Source: Pelobacter sp. UBA6812 (GTDB lineage Bacteria > Desulfobacterota > Desulfuromonadia > Desulfuromonadales > Syntrophotaleaceae). Taken from it: a DNA stretch of 35,368 nt. The stretch covers positions 1-35,368 of the forward strand of contig DKEW01000046.1 in NCBI GenBank assembly GCA_002452265.1, read 5' to 3'. Below, piece after piece: positions 1 through 7,824 of this stretch. The notes under the pieces are model-generated. The model was not told the origin of the DNA. It was given only the letters and a program-made list of their open reading frames with translations, and made no database searches. The position numbers were made by a program, and so were the translations under genes. Every line of letters begins with the position of its first letter. Position 1 is the stretch's first letter.

Positions 1-12
1 ACACGACTAACC

Positions 13-50
13 AAACAGGACACTAGGCAGCGGGTCTGTACCTGTTTTTT
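13..50 (+). terminator. Possible rho-independent terminator at window edge
   Basis: A 7-bp stem, AAACAGG (13-19) with CCTGTTT (41-47), encloses a 21-nt loop and runs into a T tract on the plus strand. It would serve a plus-strand gene ending left of the window. It also covers the stop codon of draG, so it may act for both strands. The stem is short and the loop long, so support is weak. Confidence 0.3.
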
Positions 51-966
51 ATCTCGTCTGGAGTTGTTTCCCCAATGGAGATAAGCGTATCAGGCGTTCA
101 GCAAGGGTCATCGCTTCGGCTTTAACCTTGGGATCAAGTTTTTTTACCCATTGTTTGGGCATCGGCTCATCCGCATAAGAAGCTCCGGCGATCATACCGG
201 CGATGGCGCCGGTGGTATCGGCGTCGCCCCCTTGATTGACCACCCCGATAAGACACTCCTCAAAATGCGCGGTACTGAAAAAGTAGTGAAAAACAGTTTT
301 CAGGGTGTCCACCACATAAGCGGAAGCTTCCCCGCGATAGTGGCTGCAGCGGAACTTCGGCTGTTGGCTGACAAGCTCTCGAACAATGCTGTGCAGCTGT
401 GGGCGGTCGGCACCGAGCAGGGCTTGCTGCACCAGTTTGCCCACGGCAATGCAGCCGGCGTCGGAGAGGTGATGGTTATGGGTCAGATGGGCTTGTTCCA
501 GGGTGCACTTCTCGAGCAAACCCTCGTCGCCAAGGGTATAAAGGGCCACCGGCAACATGCGCATGGCTGCGCCGTTGCCGCCATCCCAGTCGCTGAAGGG
601 TTTTTCCATCTGGCCTGTCATGATGAAATCGCTGATGCCGCGTCGGCAGGTGGCTCCGACATCGATCGGTTTGCTGCGCAACCATCCGGCGAAATGTTCT
701 GCGATGCCGCGCAGGTTCCAGCCATTGGCTTCATCGATGGCGCGGGCAATGCAAAGGCTCATTTCCGTATCGTCGGTGACTTTGCCAGGTTTGAGGTTGA
801 GCCAACCGCCGCCGATGATGCGCCGATGGACATTGTGGCGAAACTTGATTTCCGATGGGGTGAGAAATTCGGTCGTGGCACCCAGAGCATCACCGATGGC
901 CAGGCCTAAAAAGGCGGACTGGGCACGATGGATGAGTTTATCCAGTGAGGGCGGGGTCGCAGTCAT
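49..966 (-). CDS. draG: ADP-ribosyl-[dinitrogen reductase] hydrolase DraG
   Basis: This enzyme removes ADP-ribose from the modified arginine of nitrogenase iron protein (NifH) and so reactivates nitrogenase in the cytoplasm. The 305-residue product is full length for the family. The ADP-ribosylglycohydrolase signatures are intact: GDALGA at residues 25-30, the dinuclear metal motif VTDDTEM at 63-69 (D65, D66), GNGAAMR in mid-protein, and GGDADTTG at 246-253 (D248, D250). The ATG overlaps the draT stop as ATGA, so the two genes should be translationally coupled. It is the last gene of the regulator-draT-draG operon. The intact motifs contrast sharply with the degenerate paralogue at 2532-3659. 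Assignment as DraG rather than a generic family member rests on the adjacent draT. Confidence 0.95.
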   Translation of the reverse strand: MTATPPSLDKLIHRAQSAFLGLAIGDALGATTEFLTPSEIKFRHNVHRRIIGGGWLNLKPGKVTDDTEMSLCIARAIDEANGWNLRGIAEHFAGWLRSKPIDVGATCRRGISDFIMTGQMEKPFSDWDGGNGAAMRMLPVALYTLGDEGLLEKCTLEQAHLTHNHHLSDAGCIAVGKLVQQALLGADRPQLHSIVRELVSQQPKFRCSHYRGEASAYVVDTLKTVFHYFFSTAHFEECLIGVVNQGGDADTTGAIAGMIAGASYADEPMPKQWVKKLDPKVKAEAMTLAERLIRLSPLGKQLQTR

Positions 967-1775
967 CTGAACCCCCCTGTTACGACCTCAACTTCATATT
1001 CACCACCGATCACAAGGTTCTCCTCTTCTCCACGCAGCAAGGCGGAAGAAAACAGTCCGTTAAAAAACAGAATTTTGCTGGTAGGAACCTTCACAGCCAG
1101 CACTTTGGATCCGAATTCCCAGGCGCGTTCGAAATCACTGGTAAAGGAGTTGAGATTGTTGAGGCGCACTACGCAGTGATGAGGGTCTATTTGCTCCAGC
1201 AGCGGATGTTCGTTGAAATCGTAAATGCCCCGAAACAGTTCGAAATGTGTTTGTCCTGGAAAACGGCGCTGCAGCTCATACTGGGCGAATTCGAACAACA
1301 GGTCAAACTGGGCCTGGATGGCACTGGTGCGTGCACTGCCACGCATGCGATCGATCAGATAGCCCTGGTAGGCTTTGGAATGGATATCGGAGATGGGCTG
1401 GCCGTGATATGTGGGGGTCAGACCGAAGCGGCTTTCAACCCAGCCTTTTAGGACCGCTCCCTCGCGACCGTTGGAGTCGAACATCCATCCCCTCAGGAAT
1501 CGTAAATAGCTATTTTTTAAACTCTTTCTTCCGCCGACGGTGGTCTGTTGATCCCACTGGTGCAATTGGAAGGTGACATCCATGTAATCATGAAACGTGG
1601 CTGTACGACGCTCAGGGTCAGCTTCCGCCTCCAGAAGCTCAAAAAAACTCCGATGGCTTCGGCGCACCCCTTGCAATTCCAACGGCTTGGGATCCCGATT
1701 GAAATGGCGCGATGCGATGGCCCAGGGCGGCTGGGAACAGTAATTTGTACAGCACGATTGCACGTGGTAGCTCAC
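963..1775 (-). CDS. draT: NAD+-dinitrogen-reductase ADP-D-ribosyltransferase DraT
   Basis: DraT transfers ADP-ribose from NAD+ to an arginine of nitrogenase iron protein and switches nitrogenase off in response to ammonium or energy limitation. The product is 270 residues, close to the usual DraT length, and the sequence looks like DraT end to end (for example the HSKAYQGYLIDRMRGSARTS region and the C-terminal SKILFFNGLF segment). I did not assign catalytic residues. The start is GTG at 1775, overlapping the stop of the upstream regulator as GTGA. The 3' end overlaps draG by 4 bp. The chain of overlaps shows one transcript. Recognition comes from overall similarity and from pairing with DraG. 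Confidence 0.93.
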   Translation of the reverse strand: MSYHVQSCCTNYCSQPPWAIASRHFNRDPKPLELQGVRRSHRSFFELLEAEADPERRTATFHDYMDVTFQLHQWDQQTTVGGRKSLKNSYLRFLRGWMFDSNGREGAVLKGWVESRFGLTPTYHGQPISDIHSKAYQGYLIDRMRGSARTSAIQAQFDLLFEFAQYELQRRFPGQTHFELFRGIYDFNEHPLLEQIDPHHCVVRLNNLNSFTSDFERAWEFGSKVLAVKVPTSKILFFNGLFSSALLRGEEENLVIGGEYEVEVVTGGFR

Positions 1776-2335
1776 TCCATGGTTAACAGGATGGCTTCCG
1801 CCACCTCTTTGAGAGTTTTTCGTTTGTTCATAGCCATGCGTTGGATCTTACGGAACGCATCCTGTTCGGACATGCCCTGTTCTATGAGCACGCCTTTAGC
1901 TCTTTCAATGATTTTTCGCGACTCAAGGGTGTCTTTGAGTTTGGCTACTTCCTTGCGCAGACTGGTGACTTCAATAAAATGGTGAATCGCCAGATCGACC
2001 GCGGGGAACAACTGGTCTTCACGGAACGGTTCCACCACATAATTGCTGATTCCGGCCAGGCGAGCTTTTTCTATAGTCTCATGGTCTGCACGGGTCGTCA
2101 GCAATACGATAGGGGTTGGGCATTTTTTGCTTATTTTTTCAGCAGCAGTGATGCCATCCATAACCGGCATGACATAGTCCATAACGATCAGCAGTGGCTT
2201 GTGAGCCTGGGCCATATCGATGGCCTGCTGCCCGTTTGCTGCCTCCAGGATATCCGTAAACCCATATTTTAACAGGGCTTCAGCCACGCGGCGGCGAATT
2301 TCAGGTTTGTCGTCAACGACCAGAACGCTTTGCAC
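1772..2335 (-). CDS. Response regulator with ANTAR RNA-binding output domain
   Basis: Receiver domain (residues 1 to about 118) joined by a short coiled linker to a C-terminal ANTAR domain (about 128-185). ANTAR domains bind paired hairpins in leader RNA and prevent transcription termination. The receiver shows D8/D9, the phospho-acceptor D53 in VMDYVMP and the switch threonine in LLTTRA. However, the normally conserved lysine of the KPF motif is glutamate (VVEPF). The start is GTG at 2335, preceded by GGAGG eight bases upstream; an extra 13 upstream codons can be read but lack a ribosome site. It overlaps draT by 4 bp. In Geobacter the ANTAR regulator GnfR controls nitrogen-fixation genes by antitermination, so a nitrogen role is likely. 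No histidine kinase is encoded nearby. Confidence 0.9.
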   Translation of the reverse strand: MQSVLVVDDKPEIRRRVAEALLKYGFTDILEAANGQQAIDMAQAHKPLLIVMDYVMPVMDGITAAEKISKKCPTPIVLLTTRADHETIEKARLAGISNYVVEPFREDQLFPAVDLAIHHFIEVTSLRKEVAKLKDTLESRKIIERAKGVLIEQGMSEQDAFRKIQRMAMNKRKTLKEVAEAILLTME

Positions 2336-2392
2336 GGAGTAAACCTCCAAGAGGGGAATAGTGATATGGATCAATTGTCCACTCTAATCTTC

Positions 2393-2408
2393 TGCATGAT
2401 CGGTGCCC
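2393..2408 (-). promoter_or_regulatory. Candidate sigma-54 (-24/-12) promoter for the regulator-draTG operon
   Basis: The minus strand reads GGGCACC-GATC-ATGCA. Compared with the RpoN consensus TGGCACG-N4-TTGCA it keeps the invariant GG and GC with exact spacing and mismatches at three positions. A start site would fall near 2382, leaving about 47 nt before the GTG at 2335. RpoN control suits nitrogenase-switch genes. No clear NifA or NtrC site was found, so this remains a candidate. Confidence 0.45.
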
Positions 2409-2531
2409 ATAATGAATATCTGTATGGATAAGTCTCGGAGATGGCTTCGTCGATCATGATCGCCCACTGTGTATAGCGGATTTTGGTATGCTTAAACCAG
2501 ACGCTTCTCACATACAAGGCGGAGGTCGCCC

Positions 2532-3659
2532 ATGGAACAAAAAAATCAGAAGGTCAAACGTTCGGGGGATAAAATATTCAATGTGCGCTGTCTTCCTGAA
2601 TATTACAGTGGGTGTCTTTTGGGGGGCGCGGTCGCCGATGCCCTTGGGGCATCTGTGGAAGGTCTGAATCTGACGGAGATTCATGAACTCTATGGAACGG
2701 ACGGTCTGCGTGATTATACGGAAAATTTCGGACGCAAAGGTGCCGTTACTGCGTGTACTCAACTGGCCCTTTTTACTGCCGAAGGAGTGCTGCGCGCCAA
2801 GGTCAAGGCCGAGGAGTCCTCAACGTCATTGGCGATTGTTGCTCCGGTGTACAATGCTTATCAACGGTGGCTGGCTACCCAGGATGGTATTTGCGATGCG
2901 ACTCTGTTTAAAGGCTTTGGCGGGGGGCACCTGATACGTTGGCCAGAATTGTATCATGATCGCCATGCCGAGCCGTGCTGTCTCGATGCTTTGAGCGATG
3001 GACGCCTGGGGCAACCGGGCTCACCGATAAATGACAATAGAGGTTGCGGTGCAGCCGTGCGCATGGCGCCTTTGGGCTTGTTTTATTGCTCGGAAAGCAT
3101 TTTCAGGGCTCTTGACCCGAAAACCGCCGACGATACGGTCTTTACAACTGCCTGTCAGCTAGCGGCCCTGACTCATGGTCACCCCGATGCTTTCCTAACG
3201 GCAGCCTGTCAAGCGTTGCTGATTTTCAGGTTGATCCGGGGTGACGAACTTTATGATGCCGTCCAAAACACTTTGGCCGTTCTGGTTCAACATCCCCGGC
3301 ATGAACCCTGCCGCAGCCGTCTTGAAGAGGTGATGACGGGAGCGCACGGTACCGCTATGCCTGATAACCAAAATCACATGACGGCTTCCCATGTCCTCGC
3401 GCAGGCCATCCGGTGTGCGTTGGACGCCAATGGAGATTTTTCCCGCGGGGTTCTGGCGGCGGTCAATATGGGTGGCCCGAGTGCCGGTCGCGGCGCGCTG
3501 GTCGGGCAGTTGCTCGGGGCTTGCCTGGGGCGTGGCAGCATACCCAAGAGTTGGTTGTTGCAGCTGGAATTGTATGACCTTATCACCGAGATATCCTTGG
3601 ATTTGTTCGTCGGCTTCGAACCAAGTGGCAACTGGCTGCATAAGTATCCGGCATGGTAA
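2532..3659 (+). CDS. Degenerate ADP-ribosylglycohydrolase paralogue (probable pseudoenzyme)
   Basis: A 375-residue protein of the ADP-ribosylglycohydrolase (DraG/ARH) fold, transcribed divergently from the ANTAR-draT-draG operon. Family landmarks are recognisable: VADALGA at 34-40, NRGCGAAVRMAPLGL in mid-protein and LTHGHPDAF after it. Both metal sites are lost. VTDDTEM of DraG is VTACTQL here (72-78), and GGDADTTG is GGPSAGRG (314-321). With all four metal-binding aspartates gone, hydrolase activity is unlikely. The reading frame is intact with a good ribosome site (GGCGGAGG, 6 nt before ATG), so it is maintained rather than decaying. It may bind ADP-ribosylated protein or regulate DraT/DraG; that is inference. 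Extra cysteines (for example C75, C158, C159) replace some polar positions. Confidence 0.85.
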   Translation: MEQKNQKVKRSGDKIFNVRCLPEYYSGCLLGGAVADALGASVEGLNLTEIHELYGTDGLRDYTENFGRKGAVTACTQLALFTAEGVLRAKVKAEESSTSLAIVAPVYNAYQRWLATQDGICDATLFKGFGGGHLIRWPELYHDRHAEPCCLDALSDGRLGQPGSPINDNRGCGAAVRMAPLGLFYCSESIFRALDPKTADDTVFTTACQLAALTHGHPDAFLTAACQALLIFRLIRGDELYDAVQNTLAVLVQHPRHEPCRSRLEEVMTGAHGTAMPDNQNHMTASHVLAQAIRCALDANGDFSRGVLAAVNMGGPSAGRGALVGQLLGACLGRGSIPKSWLLQLELYDLITEISLDLFVGFEPSGNWLHKYPAW

Positions 3660-3814
3660 TTCTTGAATTCGGGATTCCTTTTATGCTTTCATGAAAAAGT
3701 GCCGTACGAATTCACCATGGATGAATATAGACCAGATGCCGGAAGTATGAACCTGTTTGAAAATTAAAGGTTCCGCAGGGACTAAATAGATTGTTTCCCG
3801 GATAAGGAGTGTTT

Positions 3815-4531
3815 ATGCCTGAGCAACCTGCCAGTCGCAGGCGGGCCGTATCCCGTTGGTTGAAGGGCGGGTTGTTGCTGCTGTTGATGGTGCTGTTGAT
3901 GGTATTTTTGCATCGTCTTGGACCGCAGCAGTTTTTGCAACAGGCCCTTTCACTGATCGATGGTTTGGGAGCCTGGGGAGCACTGTTGTTTGTCGTTCTG
4001 TATGTGCTGGCGACGGTTTTCATGATCCCCGGTTTGATCCTTACCTTGGGGGCGGGGGTGCTGTTCGGGGTTTGGCAGGGGACCGTCCTGGTCTCCGTTG
4101 CTTCCATTCTTGGCGCTACCGGTGCCTTTTTGCTGGGAAGGTCAGCAGTCAGGGATCGGGTAGCGGCCCATATTGCCAAAAATCCCCGGGTTGATGCCAT
4201 TGATCGGGCCGTGGCCCGCGAAGGCTGGAAAATTGTGATGCTAACCCGGCTTTCGCCGGTGTTTCCTTTTAATGTCCTTAATTACGCTTTTAGTCTGACG
4301 CGCGTTTCCTTACGGCATTATTTCTGGGCCTCGTGGCTTGGCATGTTGCCTGGTACCGCCATGTACGTCTATATCGGGTCTCTGGCCGGGGACCTGGCGC
4401 GTCTGGGCAGTGGGGAGACTACCCGCACCGCAGGTGAATGGGTCCTGTATCTGGTGGGACTTGTGGCTACGGTGGCGGTGACTTTGTATGTGACCCATAT
4501 AGCGCGGGTGGCTCTGCGGGATAAAGTTTGA
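3815..4531 (+). CDS. TVP38/TMEM64 (VTT/DedA-like) family membrane protein
   Basis: An integral membrane protein of 238 residues in the SNARE-associated/VTT family, related to DedA proteins. Members are implicated in lipid scrambling or membrane homeostasis; no substrate can be named. It has a basic N-terminus, a TM helix at about 18-33, a hydrophobic core at about 53-110 with the glycine-rich re-entrant pattern IPGLILTLGAGVLFGVWQG, the family segment LTRLSPVFPFNVLNYAFSLT near 149-168, and a final helix at about 210-230. The start is ATG at 3815, five bases after AAGGAG. The 36-nt gap to the radical SAM gene suggests co-transcription. The 155-nt region upstream shows no promoter I can support. 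Confidence 0.85.
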   Translation: MPEQPASRRRAVSRWLKGGLLLLLMVLLMVFLHRLGPQQFLQQALSLIDGLGAWGALLFVVLYVLATVFMIPGLILTLGAGVLFGVWQGTVLVSVASILGATGAFLLGRSAVRDRVAAHIAKNPRVDAIDRAVAREGWKIVMLTRLSPVFPFNVLNYAFSLTRVSLRHYFWASWLGMLPGTAMYVYIGSLAGDLARLGSGETTRTAGEWVLYLVGLVATVAVTLYVTHIARVALRDKV

Positions 4532-4567
4532 TCGGGCGATAAAGTTTTATATTGGAAAGGGTTCTGC

Positions 4568-7500
4568 ATGGACTTCGAGCTTCGTCGCTGGCAGCGTCTG
4601 GAATGGCAGGGGATGCCACTTTATCTGCGGCCTGACCAACCGTCCTGGTTTGTACCCAATACCTCTGGCGACCGCTTGTTATGTGCCTTGCGCCGGGATC
4701 CGTCCGTTCAGTCGGATTACGCTATTCAGCGCCTTTTGCAGCGTCTTCCCACAGCTGACGTAGCTGAATTTCCCGGTCGCGGCCAGATGTTGCAAACCGA
4801 GGCATTGCGGGAGCTCTGGTTTCATGTCACCAATCACTGCAATATGAGTTGTCGGCATTGCATGTTCGGTTCGGGTCCATGCGACGGAGCCGAACTTGAT
4901 GCCGATCGCATTCTCGACCTTGCCCGGCAGGCGTCGGCGCTTGGTTGTCGCGTGTTTGCCCTGACCGGTGGCGAACCGCTGGTTCATCGGCGCTTCGCGC
5001 ATATTGCCGAACAACTTCTGGCACTGCCGGACAGCCGACTGGTGCTCATGACCAATGGCATGCTGCTGAGCCGCGTCTTGCCGCGGATTCTGACTTGTCG
5101 GGAACGCTTGCACCTGCAGATCAGTGTCGATGGACTGCGTGAGCGGCATGACCGTTTGCGGGGTGACGGCAGTTTTGACGTATTGATGGAACAGTTGCGC
5201 TGGCTGCGCCGTCATGAGATGCCATTTACTCTGTCCATGTGCGTGACGGCCTCCAATGTGGACGACATGCCTGGGATTATCGACCTGGCCGCCGAGCACG
5301 GCAGCAAAAATGTACACTTCATGTGGTACTTTGTGCGCGGCCGCGGTGGGGATGAAGGTTTTGTCGATAGTGATCGCATCTTTTCTCATCTGCTGCGGGC
5401 ACAGGCAGTTGCTGAGCAGCACGGCATTACCATCGACAATCTGCAAGCCCTCAAAACACAGATTTTCGCACCTCCGGGCACCGTACATGATGGCTCCAAC
5501 AATGGGTGGGAATCGCTTGCTGTAGGGCCGGACGGTCGGATTTATCCCTCGGCAGCCCTGGTTGGTGTGCCGGAAATGGCCACCGACATCACCCTGGATC
5601 TGGCTACTGCCTGGCGCAGCAGTCCGGTATTGGAGTCGATCCGTCAGGCTACTGCCGCTGAACTGAATTCACCCTGGCGATTTTTGCTGGGTGGCGGCGA
5701 TCTCGATCACAGTTATTTATCCAGCGGGCGCTTTGTCGGTGGGGACCCATATCTTCCCCTGTACGAAAAAATGGCCTGCTGGTTGATACAGCGGCAGTCA
5801 GCTCTGCAAACGGATGGCGACCAACCCGGATTGCGGCTTAAAATGGGGGATGTTCTGGAAAGTTGTGGCGCTCACGGAGCCGTGGCACTGCTGCATTCCA
5901 ACTGTCTGCTGGCTCTGGCCGGTCAAGACAGCCATGCGGCGGTCAAAAACTATTACCGCAGCGCGGCCACCGAAGATCGCGAGGAAATCCTCAACCCCGT
6001 CTGCTACGATGAAGCTCTCATTGCTCATATCCCGGAGAAATACCGTTTTCGAGGCTATGGTTGCGGCAGCCCGGTACTCGATGCCGCACTGCAACCCGGT
6101 GAGACGGTGGTCGATCTCGGTTCGGGGCGCGGCGTCGAATGTTTTATCGCCGCTCGTCAGGTTGGCGCCCGGGGCAAAGCGATCGGGGTCGACATGCTTG
6201 AACCGATGTTAGCTGCGGCGCAACGCGGTGCCGCAGCGGTAGCTGCCAACCTCGGTTTTTGCAACCTTGAGTTCCGGCACGGCTATCTGGAACAACTTCC
6301 GCTGGACGATCAGTCTGTGGACGTGGTGCTGTCCAACTGCGTCATGAACCTGTCGCCTGACAAGCGGCAGGCGTTTCGCGAGATTCTGAGGGTGTTGCGA
6401 CCCGGCGGTCGTTTGGTTATTTCTGACGTGGTTTGCGAAGAAGAACCGGGCGCGGCCATACGCAACGACGACATCCTTCGCGGAGAATGCATTGGCGGGG
6501 CTCTCACTCAACGCGATCTGGTGGGGATTCTCGAAGAAGTGGGGTTTATCGCGGTGCGGGTCCTCAAGCGTTTCCCCTATCGGGTGGTGGGGGGGCATCC
6601 CTTCTTCTCCCTGACGTACCAGGCGGTTAAAATGGCATCCAGTAAGGCGGTCAGGGTACTCTGGCGGGGCCCCTTGCCGGCCATCACTCCCGATGGTGCC
6701 GTATTGGTGCCTGGTGGCATCGCCACTCTGGACCGGGTGCAAGCCGATCTGATGGGGGAGGGGGGCTTTCAACTCGATGCGCAAGGCGCCGTCACCAATC
6801 TTGATCTGGGGCAGAGTTGCTGCTGTACCCTGCCTCCGGAATCCCGGCAACCTGAGTCGACGCATAGCGTCCCCCGATTTCTATCCGGTTGCATGGTCTG
6901 CGGGGCGTCCCTGAAGTATCTTGATCAGGATCAACAACAGGAGTGTCATTTCTGTGGGGAGCCGGGGACCACCCGCGCCATCTGCACCAATGGGCATTAT
7001 GTATGCGATGCTTGTCACGCCGAAGATGCGCGCCAAGTCATTGAACGTGTTTGTCTTGCCACCGGTGAAACGGATATGTTGAAGCTGTTCGCCGAGATTA
7101 CCGCACATCCGACGTTTCCCGATAATGGACCGGAATATCATGCCCTGGTACCCGGTGTGATATTGGCCACTGCGCGCAACCTTGGATTGCAGGTCTCAAA
7201 CGAGACCCTGCTGGCCGGTATTCGACGCGGGGCGCAGGTATCTGGCGGCAGCTGTGCCTTCTGGGGGGTATGCGGCGGGGCAACCGGTGTCGGGGTGGCC
7301 TTCAGCCTGCTTCTCGAAGCCAATCCCATGAAAGCTACAGCTCGCCAGGCGGTGCAGACCGTGGTACAGCAGGTGCTGGCCGACATCAGCAACCTGCAGG
7401 CAGCGCGTTGCTGTCGACGTGATAGCGTACTCGCGCTGCGTGCAGCGGCCCGGATATCCGCGGATTTGTTGCCCGTAACCCTGCGTGCGGACGTGGCCAT

Positions 7501-7612
7501 CGGCTGCCCGGCCCATCGGCAGAAAGATGGTTGCCTCGGCAGAAGCTGCCCGCTGCTCAAGGAATTTCGTCTGATCTCCGGTGGGCAGGGGGCGGGGGAG
7601 TGCACAGAATAA
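4568..7612 (+). CDS. Three-domain fusion: radical SAM - ArsM-like methyltransferase - DUF5714
   Basis: A 1014-residue cytoplasmic protein of unknown function. (i) Residues ~80-400 form a radical SAM domain with the 4Fe-4S motif C91-x3-C95-x2-C98 and GGEP at 134-137. The following SPASM-like stretch (VGPDGRIYPSAAL) lacks the usual cluster cysteines. (ii) Residues ~455-755 form a class I SAM methyltransferase (VVDLGSGRG at 514-522) that closely recalls arsenite methyltransferase ArsM: YGCGSPV around C499, SNCVMNLS (C591) and GECIGGAL (C641), ending with a CCC triplet at 751-753. (iii) Residues ~775-1000 form DUF5714, with C775/C778 and C793/C796 knuckles, CTNGHYVCDACH, and a later CRR-rich core. 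The ATG at 4568 follows GGAAAGG. Substrates could include arsenic or another thiophilic element, or a cofactor precursor; nothing here decides. Confidence 0.85.
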   Translation: MDFELRRWQRLEWQGMPLYLRPDQPSWFVPNTSGDRLLCALRRDPSVQSDYAIQRLLQRLPTADVAEFPGRGQMLQTEALRELWFHVTNHCNMSCRHCMFGSGPCDGAELDADRILDLARQASALGCRVFALTGGEPLVHRRFAHIAEQLLALPDSRLVLMTNGMLLSRVLPRILTCRERLHLQISVDGLRERHDRLRGDGSFDVLMEQLRWLRRHEMPFTLSMCVTASNVDDMPGIIDLAAEHGSKNVHFMWYFVRGRGGDEGFVDSDRIFSHLLRAQAVAEQHGITIDNLQALKTQIFAPPGTVHDGSNNGWESLAVGPDGRIYPSAALVGVPEMATDITLDLATAWRSSPVLESIRQATAAELNSPWRFLLGGGDLDHSYLSSGRFVGGDPYLPLYEKMACWLIQRQSALQTDGDQPGLRLKMGDVLESCGAHGAVALLHSNCLLALAGQDSHAAVKNYYRSAATEDREEILNPVCYDEALIAHIPEKYRFRGYGCGSPVLDAALQPGETVVDLGSGRGVECFIAARQVGARGKAIGVDMLEPMLAAAQRGAAAVAANLGFCNLEFRHGYLEQLPLDDQSVDVVLSNCVMNLSPDKRQAFREILRVLRPGGRLVISDVVCEEEPGAAIRNDDILRGECIGGALTQRDLVGILEEVGFIAVRVLKRFPYRVVGGHPFFSLTYQAVKMASSKAVRVLWRGPLPAITPDGAVLVPGGIATLDRVQADLMGEGGFQLDAQGAVTNLDLGQSCCCTLPPESRQPESTHSVPRFLSGCMVCGASLKYLDQDQQQECHFCGEPGTTRAICTNGHYVCDACHAEDARQVIERVCLATGETDMLKLFAEITAHPTFPDNGPEYHALVPGVILATARNLGLQVSNETLLAGIRRGAQVSGGSCAFWGVCGGATGVGVAFSLLLEANPMKATARQAVQTVVQQVLADISNLQAARCCRRDSVLALRAAARISADLLPVTLRADVAIGCPAHRQKDGCLGRSCPLLKEFRLISGGQGAGECTE

Positions 7613-7639
7613 ATAAAGGAAAGTCTTAAACCATGATTG

Positions 7640-7724
7640 AACAGGGATACAAAGGATATATAGGATGAAAATCAAAGGCCTTTGGTTTGTGCCTTTATCC
7701 TGATGATCCTGAATGTCCCTGTTT
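7640..7724. repeat. Dispersed inverted repeat, family A copy 1 (upstream of trmO)
   Basis: Imperfect inverted repeat with arms 7640-7666 (beginning AACAGGGATAC) and 7697-7724 (ending GTCCCTGTTT). The two arms agree at most positions, notably the AGGGA, GGAT and AGGAT blocks. A perfect 10-bp palindrome, AAAGGCCTTT, sits in the centre (7674-7683). The same arm sequence recurs at 8381-8464, so this is a repeat family and not a one-off terminator. The remaining sequence up to trmO (7725-7824) shows nothing else recognisable. Confidence 0.7.
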
Positions 7725-7824
7725 GTTTAGATTTGCTGTTACTGTTTTCAGGGTTTGTTTTTTGCCCCTTGCAGATACGTAACTTTTTGATTGAAAAGAC
7801 ACATTTCATATTCCGGAGAAAACC

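Noticed and set aside
151..909. Long plus-strand open frame (252 codons) opposite draG
   Set aside because: It is antisense to a clear draG, shows no recognisable domain or ribosome site, and results from the codon bias of the opposite strand.
2532..3659. Second functional draG
   Set aside because: All four metal-binding aspartates of the two motifs are replaced, so I list it as a degenerate paralogue instead.
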